Positions 7,612 to 7,818 of a stretch of 7,818 bases of DNA are shown piece by piece; position 1 is the first letter of the stretch; every line of letters starts with the position of its first letter. The notes beneath the pieces are model-generated. The model did not search any database and was not told the origin of the DNA. It saw nothing but the letters and a program-made list of their open reading frames with translations. A program made the position numbers and the translations under genes. The stretch spans positions 1 to 7,818 of the forward strand of contig DNCM01000112.1 in assembly GCA_003498085.1 (NCBI GenBank). The letters run 5' to 3'. Origin of the DNA: a bacterium (GTDB lineage: Bacteria > UBA9089 > UBA9088).

Positions 7612-7625
7612 AATCTTAAAATCTT
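7610..7625 (+). repeat. Tandem AAAATCTT doublet upstream of the promoter
   Basis: Two exact adjacent copies of AAAATCTT overlap the outer edge of the -35 box. It could be an upstream AT-rich promoter element, a regulator site or simple repetitive sequence. Nothing further can be said from sequence alone. Confidence 0.3.
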
Positions 7626-7667
7626 AGAGAACGGAACTACACAGGCACATACTGAACAACACCTGGG

Positions 7668-7797
7668 GTAACTATCAGCCTTTAGTCATTAGCTATTAGC
7701 TTTTGGTTTTAAATCTTCTTTAATTCGTTTTATAAGTCCTTGTAGCATTCTACCAATTTTAAAGCTAATAGCTAGAAGCCAATAGCTGAATAGTTAC
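7668..7797 (-). mobile_element. 130-bp MITE-like element with heptameric inverted ends
   Basis: The left end starts GTAACTATCAGC and the right end finishes GCTGAATAGTTAC; the two are inverted copies apart from one missing T. The inversion continues inward, ending in a 14-base match TAGCTATTAGCTTT (7690-7703) to its complement (7761-7774). Both arms are built of 7-bp AGYnnnn-type units: AGCCTTT, AGTCATT, AGCTATT, AGCTTTT on the left, and AGCTAAT, AGCTAGA, AGCCAAT, AGCTGAA on the right. The interior keeps the end of a four-helix-bundle gene. No transposase and no obvious target duplication is seen. It could alternatively be a folding repeat rather than a transposon. Confidence 0.55.
7689..7763 (-). 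pseudogene. C-terminal remnant of a four-helix-bundle (23S rRNA intervening-sequence type) protein gene
   Basis: The minus strand reads KIGRMLQGLIKRIKE then DLKPKANS and stops at TAA (7691-7689). The pattern G-[RK]-M-L-x-G-L-I-K is typical of the last helix of the small four-helix-bundle proteins (TIGR02436 type, about 120 residues) first found in 23S rRNA intervening sequences. Only about 24 codons remain. Upstream the frame runs into the heptamer arm (LLAISF) and meets a stop within the terminus, so the start and first three helices are gone. The last codons, ANS and stop, come from the left heptamer arm. Family assignment rests on a short motif recognised from memory. Confidence 0.5.
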
Positions 7798-7818
7798 AGT
7801 CATTAGCTATTAGCCTTT
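7798..7818 (+). repeat. Partial second copy of the heptamer arm at the window edge
   Basis: Units AGTCATT, AGCTATT and AGCCTTT follow directly after the right end of the 130-bp element. The first 17 bases repeat those at 7684-7700 exactly. This suggests another element or repeat array continuing beyond the window. Confidence 0.55.

Noticed and set aside
7127..7627. Plus-strand 166-codon open frame
   Set aside because: It is antisense to the signal peptide and propeptide of the giant gene, has no plausible ribosome binding site or domain, and crosses the heptamer array. It is a shadow of the coding strand.
7684..7818. CRISPR-like direct repeats
   Set aside because: The repeats are only 17 bp, are made of shorter 7-bp units and belong to inverted arms. 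There is no regular series of spacers and no cas gene.

Overview
The window is dominated by one very large gene on the minus strand (7575 down to 202). It encodes a 2457-residue secreted multidomain protein: a signal peptide, a gingipain-type cysteine protease (peptidase family C25) with both catalytic residues visible, and about 1,880 residues of beta-rich modules. These modules are six carboxypeptidase-regulatory-like units, four repeats of an IPT/TIG-like unit, two PQQ/YVTN-like beta-propellers, two bacterial Ig-like units and a C-terminal DUF11-like unit. There is no recognisable C-terminal anchor or sorting domain. The DNA is AT-rich. Giant C25 proteins built from CarboxypepD_reg, propeller and DUF11 modules, together with dispersed heptamer repeats and four-helix-bundle (23S rRNA intervening-sequence type) gene scraps, suggest an uncultured, probably anaerobic bacterium of a candidate phylum (Desantisbacteria, WOR-type or Omnitrophota-like). 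This is an impression from style only; no marker gene is present.

Layout in the direction of transcription, right to left. Positions 7668-7818 are repetitive: a 130-bp element (7668-7797) with imperfect inverted ends made of 7-bp units, enclosing the last codons of a four-helix-bundle protein gene, followed by what looks like the start of another copy at the window edge. Positions 7583-7611 hold a near-consensus sigma70-type promoter whose predicted start site falls on or next to the ATG of the protease gene, so the message may be leaderless. The protease gene follows. Its stop codon abuts the ATG of a second reading frame (TAAATG, with a plausible ribosome binding site), which is cut off after 27 codons where another copy of the element terminus (109-121) supplies the stop. 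Positions 1-108 contain no convincing gene.

The most unusual signal is that the giant gene carries three different heptanucleotide tandem arrays (343-376, 6913-6943, 7205-7239). Each has a 7-bp period and 4-5 units, is translated in frame, and sits in a place where a loop or linker would be expected. The flanking element ends are a fourth family with the same 7-bp period. The locus therefore looks repeatedly invaded by, or generating, heptamer repeats, with repeat-encoded peptides tolerated inside a secreted protease.
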